Part shown: positions 53,062 through 61,383 of the stretch, piece by piece
Position numbering within the stretch: the stretch's first letter is position 1
Layout of the letters: every line of letters begins with the position of its first letter
Source: Bacteroidaceae bacterium
Lineage (GTDB): Bacteria; Bacteroidota; Bacteroidia; Bacteroidales; Bacteroidaceae
NCBI GenBank assembly: GCA_017522785.1
Contig: JAFWYF010000006.1
Location: 62,001 to 126,000, forward strand
Direction: 5' to 3'
DNA: 64,000 nt
The notes under the pieces: generated by a model
Databases searched by the model: none
What the model was told of the DNA's origin: nothing
What the model saw: the letters and a program-made list of their open reading frames with translations, nothing else
Made by a program: the position numbers and the translations under genes

Positions 53062-53868
53062 TTACTTATCTTTAATTTTAGCTAGTTTAAATTCTGGGTA
53101 TGATTTACCAGCTCGCACTGTCATTTCTCCATACACTTGTACTTTGACACCATCTGGGGTAAGGAACGCCTCTGTTAAAGCTGCATTCATCCTTCCTGCT
53201 TCGTCATGATTAAACTCCAAAAACCTTTTAAGTTGGTACATTAAAATTACAGAATACAAAAAAAGTTTTTGAAACTCATCAAAAGTGTATGTTCGACAAC
53301 CTTGTCTTGTTCTTGTGTAAATCTTTTTAGACCCAACATCAACATTATACAATGAATGGGCAAAGGCATTTCTAATATTAGAATCATAGGCTTTTGCAAC
53401 AAGATCTCCTAACTCTATATTTTTAGCCTGTAATGGGGAAATAATCTTTTCTTTGATGAAGTTATATTTGCCATTTTCTGGAATGTCTGGATTCCATTGA
53501 TACCCTTTACCATCAAGAACTGCCGCCAATCGGTATAAAGACTTAAGAAAATAAACAGAGTCCCAAAGATGACAATATATCATCATCTCTATAGATAGGT
53601 CGTCAATTCCACTCTCTCCGTCATAGCAGAATCCACTCTTTGAGTAATTACGAGTAAGATAATGGACATAGAATGCTTCTCGAGTTTCGTCGTAATAACG
53701 ATCAAGTTGATAGTCTATGACGCAATCTGTCCTATGAACTTTTTTAAGCCCTGGAATTATATCAGCTCGTCCTATATATAAAATATATGAAGTGTAATCT
53801 TCGTCTGCAATAGTTTTAAACGACTTTTCTATGACTGCAGTTACTTCCGGAATAATCTCTTTTATCAT
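53062..53868 (-). CDS. HEPN-motif protein of unknown function
   Basis: 268 residues, mostly helical, no signal or membrane helix. The motif R166-N-A-F-A-H171 (SNIRNAFAHSLY) fits the RX4-6H motif of HEPN domains, which act as RNases or nucleotide-binding regulators in toxin-antitoxin and phage-defence systems. The preceding helix (IELGDLVAKAYD) and following FLYSVILMYQLKRFLE fit a four-helix HEPN bundle. The C-terminal part (about 230-268) is beta-like and unrecognised. It follows the Fic gene by 108 bases on the same strand. RNase activity is only inferred from the motif. Confidence 0.6.
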   Translation of the reverse strand: MIKEIIPEVTAVIEKSFKTIADEDYTSYILYIGRADIIPGLKKVHRTDCVIDYQLDRYYDETREAFYVHYLTRNYSKSGFCYDGESGIDDLSIEMMIYCHLWDSVYFLKSLYRLAAVLDGKGYQWNPDIPENGKYNFIKEKIISPLQAKNIELGDLVAKAYDSNIRNAFAHSLYNVDVGSKKIYTRTRQGCRTYTFDEFQKLFLYSVILMYQLKRFLEFNHDEAGRMNAALTEAFLTPDGVKVQVYGEMTVRAGKSYPEFKLAKIKDK

Positions 53869-53976
53869 AGTATTTTCTTTCTGTTAAATCATAAAACAAT
53901 AGTTTCAGCAAGACAATCAACATCAACATACTCGCAAATATCCTCAACAGCAATGGAATCCAGTTCGTAATAAATT

Positions 53977-55044
53977 TCACTGTGTTACAAATACTCGCCA
54001 ACTACCGTCTTTTTCGCTACGTTCAACATATTTTTGGGTAATTAGTTGGTCAAGAAGTTTTTGTATTGCAGTTATGCTGACACCTGTAATCTCACGCATA
54101 TCTGCCAATGTGAGGGTTGGTTCAGTACGCATGGCATTTAATATCTTCGTATAATTGGGAGTACGGAATACTATTCGTTCACCATCATACCACCACACAT
54201 TCTCATCTTTTTCACTTATGAACAAAACATCATTATAGACCTCTGTGGCTACAAGGCTATTGAAATATTTCATAAACGGGCGTATCTCTTTTATATCTGC
54301 ATGAGCACCATCGCTGGGAAGTGGACCGACTTCAAGATCGGCTTGATGCAAAGCCTCCAAGTATTCACTTTTATTGCGACTACGAACAACAATCATAGGA
54401 TAACCGTGGCGAGCCAAAATAAAGTTTACCATAAGCCGGGCTATACGACCATTGCCGTCTTCAAATGGGTGAATGCGTATATAACGGTAGTGAAAAAGTG
54501 CTGCCAACTCCACCGGTGAAAGTTTTCCTTCTTTTTCGGCAACATTATACCAATCCACCAAGTCTGTCATAAGGCTTGGAGTCTCTTCAGGCGAAGCATA
54601 CTCAAAACGGTCTCCATATCTTGTAATAACACTATTGGGTCGTGTTTTATATTGTCCAGCGTGTATCACATAACTAGTTTGCACACCGCCGGGCAAGTTG
54701 CGATATACAGTATAATCTTCGCGTAGCAAAGTCTTGTGCAGAGTTCTGATAAAATTCTGCGTCAAAGGCATATCTTTTATGGCGGCCTCATCTGTCATCA
54801 TACGCAAACCTACATTGCTTGCAGTCATCTCTTGTACGTCGTGAACATCGGCCTCTCCAATAACCTTGCCAAAGAGTAGCAAAATTTCAGTTTGTCCATA
54901 TGTGAGTGTGTTGCCTTCAATGTGGTTGCTGTTGTAGTTAAAGTCTACAGTAAAGCGACGGCTAAGTCTATCCTTATCCTTCTCCGACAGAGGTTGTAAA
55001 TTCTGCCAAGCTGCCAATGCCTTTTTTATATTGAGATACTTCAT
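53977..55044 (-). CDS. Fic-domain protein with built-in inhibitory helix
   Basis: 355 residues. The Fic core motif HPFEDGNGR (H192 to R200) transfers AMP, or sometimes other groups, from nucleotides to target proteins. The N-terminal helix carries the inhibitory S/TxxxE(G/N) motif (S39-N-H-I-E43-G), so this is a self-inhibited class II Fic. A C-terminal winged helix (about 295-350, TLADMREITGVSITAIQ) suggests autoregulation or DNA binding. It lies next to a HEPN-motif gene in an island with recombinase genes, so a toxin or defence role is possible; housekeeping Fic proteins also exist. Confidence 0.9.
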   Translation of the reverse strand: MKYLNIKKALAAWQNLQPLSEKDKDRLSRRFTVDFNYNSNHIEGNTLTYGQTEILLLFGKVIGEADVHDVQEMTASNVGLRMMTDEAAIKDMPLTQNFIRTLHKTLLREDYTVYRNLPGGVQTSYVIHAGQYKTRPNSVITRYGDRFEYASPEETPSLMTDLVDWYNVAEKEGKLSPVELAALFHYRYIRIHPFEDGNGRIARLMVNFILARHGYPMIVVRSRNKSEYLEALHQADLEVGPLPSDGAHADIKEIRPFMKYFNSLVATEVYNDVLFISEKDENVWWYDGERIVFRTPNYTKILNAMRTEPTLTLADMREITGVSITAIQKLLDQLITQKYVERSEKDGSWRVFVTQ

Positions 55045-55213
55045 ATGAGCTTATATTTATATTAAGCACTGCAAATATAACAAATGTTTTTCAAAAGGTT
55101 GTAATGATATAACCATTTTGCAGAAATAACCATACATCTTCACGTAATCTGCCTTGTCTTTATTGATTATTTCACATAATCACATATTGTAATATCCTGT
55201 CTCCAACAGTTTT

Positions 55214-55250
55214 TGTGTTCAAATAATAGCAAATATCGCTTATGAACACA
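55214..55250 (+). repeat. Inverted repeat upstream of the serine recombinase
   Basis: TGTGTTCA (55214-55221) and TGAACACA (55243-55250) form perfect 8-bp arms 21 bases apart, 34 bases before the recombinase. Possible recombinase-binding or operator site. Confidence 0.5.
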
Positions 55251-55283
55251 GGATTTCAGTAACCATTTTAATCAAAGATTTAT

Positions 55284-55937
55284 ATAAACAACACAGCAGT
55301 AATTTATGCCAGAGTATCAAGCATCGGTGAGCGTCAGAGCAATGAACGCCAAATTGAGGACTTGAAAATACTCGGCAAACAGAAAAACTACAAAATTGAA
55401 AAGATATACGAGGAGAAGATTTCAGGAGCAAAGAGAAATTCAGAAAGACAGGTCCTCACAGAGTGCTTGGAATACTGCTTCTCTAAAAATGTGAGAATGC
55501 TACTTATCTCCGAGTTCAGTCGCCTTGGTAGAAATGTAGATGAGGTTTTGAAAAATGTCATGCTATGCAAGGAGCGAGGGCTTAATGTCTATTTCCAAAA
55601 AGAGAGCCTGAGCATATTCGACGGGCAAGGCAAAGAACATCCCTTCCTTACAATATTCATCGCCATTCTCGGAACTGTAGCCCAGATGGAAAGGGATAAT
55701 ATCAAATTCCGTCTTGATAGTGGCCGCGAGATGTATAAACGAAGCGGCGGTAAACTTGGCAGAAAAACCGGCTATAGAAAATCAAAAGAGCAGAAGCTGG
55801 AACAATATGCCGGAGTAATCAAGCTACTGAAGAAAGGCTATCCGGTGAGGAATATTGCCAAGATTGAAGGTGTCGGAATCTCAACAGTTATGAGATTGAA
55901 ACGAGAATTTATAAAAGCAGAGGACAAAACGTATTAA
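55284..55937 (+). CDS. Serine recombinase (resolvase/invertase) with no canonical start
   Basis: The frame carries a complete resolvase N-terminus (AVIYARVSSIGERQSNERQ, catalytic Ser in ARVSS), FSRLGRN, and AQMERDNI, then a C-terminal helix-turn-helix (about 165-215). The family length (about 200) is reached only if translation starts near 55284, but there is no ATG, GTG or TTG between the stop at 55269-55271 and that serine region; the codon at the expected start is ATA. The first TTG (55362) would drop the catalytic Ser. So either ATA/ATT serves as start or the gene has lost its start. It lies 18 bases before a DUF1281 gene. Confidence 0.75.
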   Translation: MNNTAVIYARVSSIGERQSNERQIEDLKILGKQKNYKIEKIYEEKISGAKRNSERQVLTECLEYCFSKNVRMLLISEFSRLGRNVDEVLKNVMLCKERGLNVYFQKESLSIFDGQGKEHPFLTIFIAILGTVAQMERDNIKFRLDSGREMYKRSGGKLGRKTGYRKSKEQKLEQYAGVIKLLKKGYPVRNIAKIEGVGISTVMRLKREFIKAEDKTY

Positions 55938-55954
55938 CTAAAATTCAAAGATTT

Positions 55955-56539
55955 ATGCCAAATTGGTGTGACACGACTTATAAGTGTGTTGGTGATCCGA
56001 AGGAAGTAAGAGCACTGCACAAAGTATTGAAGTATATTGACGGAAGAAAGACCACCATCGTCCGTAATGGTTTCGGGAAATGGTGGCTCGGAAACCTAGT
56101 AACAAAGCTCGGTGGAAAGTGGGAGGACTATCGTTGCCGCGGTGAGATAACAGGCTACTCCTTTGACGGTGATGTTCTTGAAATCACGCAGATGACAGCC
56201 TGGTGTGAACAGGAAGGAGTACGCAGAATCATACAGGAGAAGTTTCCTGGCATTAAGGTCTATTACAGAGAAGAAGAACCCGGTTGTGAGGTTTACTACA
56301 CTAACGACACCATAGGCGACTATTTTCCGGAGACCTATTTTCTTGACAGCTACGATGAGCAACGGTATTTTGAGACAATAGAGGAGGTGGCAGAGAGTGT
56401 TTCCGAGATTGTAGGCTGCACTGTCGAAGCTACTATAGAGGCTATTCAAGAAGCGTTAGAAAAGTACGTTGAGCAGAAAGAGCGCTCAGGCGAAGAGGTA
56501 TTCTATAGCTTCCACGAGTTCAAAGTAATTGATGACTAA
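55955..56539 (+). CDS. DUF1281 (Api92-like) mobile-element protein
   Basis: 194 residues beginning MPNWCDTTYKCVG, the conserved start of DUF1281-type proteins found on Bacteroidales conjugative and mobilisable elements. It contains many Trp and Tyr residues (KWWLGNL) and an acidic C-terminal half with a long helix (VEATIEAIQEALEKYVE). No catalytic motif is known. It is probably co-transcribed with the recombinase, 18 bases upstream. Confidence 0.7.
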   Translation: MPNWCDTTYKCVGDPKEVRALHKVLKYIDGRKTTIVRNGFGKWWLGNLVTKLGGKWEDYRCRGEITGYSFDGDVLEITQMTAWCEQEGVRRIIQEKFPGIKVYYREEEPGCEVYYTNDTIGDYFPETYFLDSYDEQRYFETIEEVAESVSEIVGCTVEATIEAIQEALEKYVEQKERSGEEVFYSFHEFKVIDD

Positions 56540-56594
56540 ACACAACAAATCCCCAGGACTACCTGTAAAACGGCGGTCTTGGGGATTTATTTTC
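56540..56594 (+). terminator. Terminator repeat, copy B
   Basis: ATCCCCAGGACTACC ... GGCGGTCTTGGGGAT stem with T-rich end right after the DUF1281 stop. It matches copy A at 52920-52976 apart from a few changes and small gaps. The next 150 bases hold nothing recognised. Confidence 0.8.
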
Positions 56595-56746
56595 TACTTA
56601 TACTATGCATTTAATAGGTAATGGGGTGTGTCAGATTGTCAAAGCCAATATTGATTATTGGTATTGAAACCTTATAACCTTAAGCTTCTCAGACAAGAGA
56701 ACCTGCCCTCATTTTTTATAAGATTGGTGAAATAGTAATGAGACTT

Positions 56747-57873
56747 TTATTCATAAGTTACAATATTGGTAAAATGGTTCCAGCTAGAAGTTGTACTATA
56801 TTTGGATATTGCTCCAGAAGGTACAAATAGTGTACATTTTGTATAATCTACACCAAGGAAAGCGTCTTCCTCTGTAGTAAATAGCTTGTTCTCTGGAATA
56901 TATGAGATTATTTTAAAAAGTCCTGTGCAACCAGCGAAAGCTCCGTCTCCTATATGCGTTAAGTTGCTTGGTAGTTTTATCTGTGATAACTTAAAGCAAT
57001 TTGTAAATGCGTTTTCTTCTATGCGTATCACACTATTAGGGATGTCAAGACTCTCAATGTAAACACAACCACAGAAAGCGCAATCCCCTATGCTGACAAC
57101 ACTATTAGGGATGAACGTGTTCATACAACCGGCTATTAACGTATTACTTCTAGTCTCTATAATGGCATTGCAATTGTTTCTACTATCATAATTTTGATTG
57201 TTCTCATCTACGATGATACTTTTAAGTTTGCTACAACCAGAGAACGCCCCTTTATTAATAATTGTGACGGTTCTAGGAATGAAGACACTTATTATATTTT
57301 GCAATCTTGAAACGCCCAATCATCGATTGTCTCTAATTTGTTTGGTAGAATAATTTTTGTTATTTCAGTACAACCTGCAAAGGCGCTATGTCCTATCGTC
57401 TTTACGCTGCTGGGTATATTGATTTTATTAAGGCTAGAGCAATGCGCAAAAGTCATTTCACCAATCTCTTCTATTCCTTCTGGCAATTTTATGCTAACAA
57501 GGTTTGTACAATTTGCAAAGGCCCATTCTCCGATATTTGTTATACTGTTAGGGAGATTAACATTTTTCAAATTTGTACAATTTTGGAACGCGCTTTCATC
57601 AATGGATATAATTTTGTATGTTGTCCCATCATAATTTATGGATTGATTAATAAATATTGAGCCACTATAACCTCCATACAGCATATTAGAGGTACCTCCA
57701 TAATTTGTTATTGCAACAGTTTTTTCACTTGATGATATTACTTTATAAAAAATACCATCTATTTCAAATTCTTCAATATTGGTCTTTGTGTTGCAACCAA
57801 ATAATAATATTACTATCAAAAATAAGTTTATATATCTAACAACATTTATAAATAGTCCAAGAATGGTTTTCAT
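56747..57873 (-). pseudogene. BspA-like leucine-rich-repeat lipoprotein, frameshifted
   Basis: Two ORFs (57873-57292 and 57319-56747) together make one BspA/LRR_5 type protein of about 375 residues. A lipoprotein signal (VILLFGC, Cys 27) is followed by repeats such as IDESAFQNCTNLKNVNLPNS, IGEWAFANC and IGHSAFAGC. The frame breaks at a run of four A on the minus strand (57297-57300): a fifth A would join them as WAFQDCKNIISVFIP. It is therefore a recent mutation or a sequencing error. BspA-like proteins bind host proteins at the cell surface. Confidence 0.8.
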
Positions 57874-57958
57874 AATATTATTAATTTTTATATGTAAATT
57901 TTCAAAACATTATTAGAATTATAGTCTAACGTATATTACTATTGATTTCTTGCTATTT

Positions 57959-58552
57959 TTAATCTATGCTAAAACCTTTGAATAACTCGGTAGCTATCTT
58001 GTCAAATATTTCGATCTCATCTTCAAGTATAGATAGGACTGTAATAGAAAGAGTGTATACGTATCCTCTTTTATGAAAATAATATTCAATTTGTATAGAG
58101 TGTACAGTTCTATTATACTCCAAATAATCCTTTTTCATATCTGTTCTTGACTTAATGGCGTGGATGCCACAAATTTGGCTCTTCAAATTTTTTGTACCTA
58201 AATAAGTCATGCCATTGCGTTTGGCTAATTCTTTCTTGTTAACTATAAAACTTGGAGAATCAAATAGATAAATAAAATCCCAGGCATCTGAAGATGTCTC
58301 TTTGATTCCATTGTCTTTAGTTGCACCTAATGAAACTACAATACCTGTTTCATCGTTTCTAACCTTTAACAACGTGCTCCCTGTTAATACAGGTCTCGTC
58401 ACCCATTCCCAATCTTCGTATAATTGCCATGTAATTTTATGTTTGCTATTATTATAAACAGCTGTTTTGTGATTCCAACCACCATCTGCTGTTTGAGCCG
58501 AAACCTGAAAAATAAGAATTAAATTAAAGAAGATTAATAAACTGTTTTTCAT
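57959..58552 (-). CDS. Secreted protein, paralog of the aspartic-protease C-terminal domain
   Basis: 197 residues with a signal peptide (MKNSLLIFFNLILIFQVSA). The segment ITWQLYEDWEWVTRP resembles FGWKLYDSFEWKREP in the downstream neighbour's C-terminal half, and both end in a 'EYYFHKRGYVYTLSI'/'EYIFNQNGYNLFIVV' type strand pattern. So it is a stand-alone copy of that domain, function unknown. It starts 1 base after the protease gene stop and is probably co-transcribed. Confidence 0.65.
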   Translation of the reverse strand: MKNSLLIFFNLILIFQVSAQTADGGWNHKTAVYNNSKHKITWQLYEDWEWVTRPVLTGSTLLKVRNDETGIVVSLGATKDNGIKETSSDAWDFIYLFDSPSFIVNKKELAKRNGMTYLGTKNLKSQICGIHAIKSRTDMKKDYLEYNRTVHSIQIEYYFHKRGYVYTLSITVLSILEDEIEIFDKIATELFKGFSID

Positions 58553-58553
58553 A

Positions 58554-59534
58554 TTATTGATTTGTATTTAGATTAAAACCTTGAATTATTTTTTTTAGTG
58601 AAGTGTTGTCAATTAAGTCATAATATTCTTTATTGACTTTCACAACTATAAATAAATTGTACCCATTTTGGTTAAAAATATATTCTTCAGCATATGTTTC
58701 AATGGCTTGTTCAAAGCGACTATCTTTAAAATACTCATTAAATGTTGTTTTTATTGCATGTTGTCCAAATAATATCACCTTTTCCCATGTCCTTTCATAC
58801 ACGATTTTCCCTGTTCTATTTTCAACTTCTGAATCAATTTTCTCAATTAAATCACTTATTTGTGGAAAGTGTTTCCATATATCTGCGTCTTTATTTGCAA
58901 TTTGCGCATTAACAAATACCAAAAAAGGCCCTCCAACAGCACGGAATACTGTATGTCTTTCATCACCTGGTTCTCTCTTCCATTCAAAACTATCGTAAAG
59001 TTTCCACCCAAATCCGTAAGTGTAGTTACTATACGAGTATGATTCTGCATCCCATCGTTCATTGAGTCTTTTACTTGATTTAGAGATATTCTCGTTTGTT
59101 ATGTATAGTTTCTCATTTTTGATTGAAATATTCCCTAATTTCTGAATGGCAGATTGCCCAAAAAGAAGTGGAGCGTGTTGGTTGCCAACCACTACAGCAT
59201 CTATATTAGTTAATGTTATATCTCCTATAGTTACAGTTCTAATTAATACTTTTGTATTGTTTATTATTCTGCCATCTGCTGTAATGGCTTTTGACTTTCC
59301 TTTAAAGTCATCTAATGTCAGATAATTATTCTCCAACATCATTTCTGCCAGTGAAGATGAAATGCTTAATGTGGCTGCACCAGTATCAAATATCATCTTC
59401 ACTTTTAAACCATTTATTTCACATGGGACTTTGTATACTCCATTGTCCTCTATCATTGTAATGACAGTTTGAGAGTGTAGTCCCAAATTAAATATAAAGG
59501 TGATAAACAAAATCAATATACGCAATATTTTCAT
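58554..59534 (-). CDS. Secreted retropepsin-like aspartic protease with extra domain
   Basis: 326 residues with a signal peptide (to about LHSQ). The first half is a clan AA protease fold: YKVPCEINGLKVKMIFDTGA with the catalytic D50-T-G-A, a flap region, and LLFGQSAIQKLGNISI as the second hydrophobic 'GxxxL' strand. Proteins of this type work as dimers. The second half (about 150-326) shares its fold with the next gene's product. It acts in the periplasm or outside. Substrate unknown. Confidence 0.7.
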   Translation of the reverse strand: MKILRILILFITFIFNLGLHSQTVITMIEDNGVYKVPCEINGLKVKMIFDTGAATLSISSSLAEMMLENNYLTLDDFKGKSKAITADGRIINNTKVLIRTVTIGDITLTNIDAVVVGNQHAPLLFGQSAIQKLGNISIKNEKLYITNENISKSSKRLNERWDAESYSYSNYTYGFGWKLYDSFEWKREPGDERHTVFRAVGGPFLVFVNAQIANKDADIWKHFPQISDLIEKIDSEVENRTGKIVYERTWEKVILFGQHAIKTTFNEYFKDSRFEQAIETYAEEYIFNQNGYNLFIVVKVNKEYYDLIDNTSLKKIIQGFNLNTNQ

Positions 59535-59880
59535 CTCTTAAATTATAGTTACGGGGCTTAATAAATTGTTCTAATAAATATGCCTACCAACCGCATAATT
59601 CATTTTCTTATTTCGTAAATACAGTAATCTTCGTTTCCTCTAACCTCATATTGGCCGTAATCGTCATCCTCAACAGCAAGAGCGGATAATGGTGGGTTAA
59701 CTAGATGTCGAATTCGGAAGCAACTTGCTTATCTTATAAAGACCGTCCTATTCGTTTAGCACTAAAATCCTCATAACAGTCTAGATTATATTCATCACAG
59801 ACGGTATCGTACCGTTTACGCCTCTTTGTGTTGTCCTCACATTGTAAATATAGGGCGTTGTCTTGGATTGTGCAAGCAAA
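59535..59880. other. Non-coding stretch with remnants of minus-strand genes
   Basis: No complete gene. On the minus strand an open stretch without a start codon (about 59938-59737) reads YDTVCDEYNLDCYEDFSAKR near its end, and another (about 59730-59600) reads SALAVEDDDYGQYEVRGNED with a stop at 59600. Both look like real protein tails that lost their 5' parts. Confidence 0.35.
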
Positions 59881-60329
59881 ATGGAAAAATTTGAAGATGC
59901 AAGGCTTTACAGATACTGAATATCGGTTTTCAGACGGCTACTGAATTTCTTAAAGAGGAATTTGGTTTGAATGTTACATCTGTAAATGAATCTATATCCG
60001 ATGAACAATACGAAACCCTTTTGTCGCATTTTAATACAGACAAGGTTTTACATAGTATTAGGATGAAGAAATACCAAGCTATGTCATCTTGTCGAAAGTC
60101 TAATCCTGTAGAGGTTTCATTTACTGAAGAGGAGGAGGCTATGAAGGATAATGTTACTGATATCAGACTTTCCAAATATATCAAATGCAAAAGGGGCAAG
60201 GATAAAGGTAAACTTGTGAGAGCAAGAAAAGGGGTTGGTAATAACACAAAGAAATCCGGTCGTTTTGATAATGCTTTTGGTTATGTCCGTATTATTAGTG
60301 TTCCTTTTGGTGGTATGAAGAAACGGTAG
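59881..60329 (+). pseudogene. Stand-alone IF2 N-terminal-like protein, frameshifted
   Basis: Starting at the ATG 59881 (MEKFEDA) the frame soon hits a stop, but the next frame continues as LQILNIGFQTATEFLKEEFG and NESISDEQYETLLSHFNTDK. This resembles the IF2_N segment of Bacteroidota InfB (LNVG-x5-EFL, then ITEEQY-x-L-x-x-F-x-x-DK). One extra A near 59899 would join the parts. The C-terminal half is basic (KCKRGKDKGKLVRARKG). It is not InfB itself, which is about 1000 residues long; it may be an accessory-element DNA- or RNA-binding protein. Confidence 0.55.
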
Positions 60330-60389
60330 GTAATTAACAATACACAAAACAAACAGAGGTTCTGGTAGACCATAGGAGATACGCTCCTC

Positions 60390-60420
60390 GCCCCGACGCT
60401 ATTTGCGTTGGGGCTTTTTA
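60390..60420 (+). terminator. Terminator after the IF2-N-like gene
   Basis: Stem GCCCCGACGC / GCGTTGGGGC with five-base loop and T run. Confidence 0.92.
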
Positions 60421-60882
60421 TGCCTTACCTATTCTCGCCCAAATCGACAAAACGCAGCCCTTACCCGCCCAAACCCTAATAGGTGAAATATAGTAATAGC
60501 ACTATGCTTATAAAGAATTTGTATAACCTATTCTGTGGTTCAGAATTGCAGAACAAGTATTCTGATAACGCTTCACCTGATGTAACCAATAAAAGCACAC
60601 AAGTAAATAAGACCTTAAAGGAACAAAAAAGAAACCACCTTGTGATACACCCCCGAAAGTTAGATAAACAACTTTCGGGGGTTCACTTCGTAAACAAGTA
60701 GCCTTTTTATTTTACCAAGTATAAGCAATACACTCAAATGTGTAAATTGCATTCTTAATATCCTAAAAAAGTTAAAAATAGATTAACATTAACATTATTT
60801 ATCTATTTTCCGTTAATAATTGTGCGAATATGTATTATTATTGTCAAAAATCTTATATAGTATTAATTAAAACAATTAAGAA
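60421..60882. other. Non-coding stretch with a perfect hairpin
   Basis: The only ORF (60504-60701, 65 codons, MLIKNLYNLFCGSE) has no recognised family and contains a perfect 13-bp inverted repeat (ACCCCCGAAAGTT at 60649-60661 and its complement at 60670-60682) without a T run. Confidence that it is a gene is about 0.2. AT-rich leader DNA for the next operon follows. Confidence 0.4.
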
Positions 60883-61383
60883 ATGAGTTTGAGACTATAC
60901 ACTTTGTTAACGTTTCTATTGCTTGTTGCAGTTTCCTTGCACGCAATAGAACGGGAGCATCAGGTCGTTAAGTTCTATTATCTTGACGAAGCACCGGCTT
61001 CCGAAATTGCTCTGGCGGATATCTCGAGGATAACACTGACATCCGTTGGACTGAACATTGAATCTTTAAACAGCGAGAACGTTGCTTTTATTGGCTATGA
61101 CAATCTTAGAAAAATTACTTTTGACAGAAGTTCATCGCCTGCACTCTCTGTTCTTGAGAATGAGTTGCCTAATATCCCCACTGTAACAGTTGTTGGGGAT
61201 ATGCTTGTTGTAAATGGAGCCGAAAGTCTTTTGGGCTCAACAATCAGCATATATTCGGCTATAGGGCAGAATATGATAGATATTCCCTCATGGAATGGAG
61301 AATCTGTCAATTTATCCACTCTGCCATTAGGCATTTATATTGTTAAAATAAAGTCAGAAACATTTAAAATCATAAAAAGATGA
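60883..61383 (+). CDS. Secreted protein with T9SS sorting-like C-terminal tail
   Basis: 166 residues with a signal peptide (to SLHA). The C-terminal part has the pattern of type A T9SS sorting domains: ISIYSAIGQNM, VNLSTLPLGIYIVKI and a final FKIIKR. Such tails direct export through the PorK-PorN machinery encoded at 14.8-20.8 kb. The middle is short (about 70 residues) with no enzyme domain, so the protein may be a small surface factor or a partner of the next gene, whose ATG overlaps its stop (ATGA). Confidence 0.7.
   Translation: MSLRLYTLLTFLLLVAVSLHAIEREHQVVKFYYLDEAPASEIALADISRITLTSVGLNIESLNSENVAFIGYDNLRKITFDRSSSPALSVLENELPNIPTVTVVGDMLVVNGAESLLGSTISIYSAIGQNMIDIPSWNGESVNLSTLPLGIYIVKIKSETFKIIKR

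Noticed and set aside
53816..54001. 61-codon minus-strand ORF with a membrane-like stretch between the Fic and HEPN genes
   Set aside because: It overlaps the end of the Fic gene and 53 bases of the HEPN gene in another frame; the hydrophobic stretch falls in AT-rich spacer, so chance is likelier.
55362..55937. Serine recombinase started at the TTG at 55362
   Set aside because: It would lose the catalytic serine segment YARVSS that is clearly encoded just upstream in frame.
59881..60329. Calling the IF2-N-like gene infB
   Set aside because: It lacks the GTPase and later domains and is only about 150 codons long; InfB must be elsewhere.
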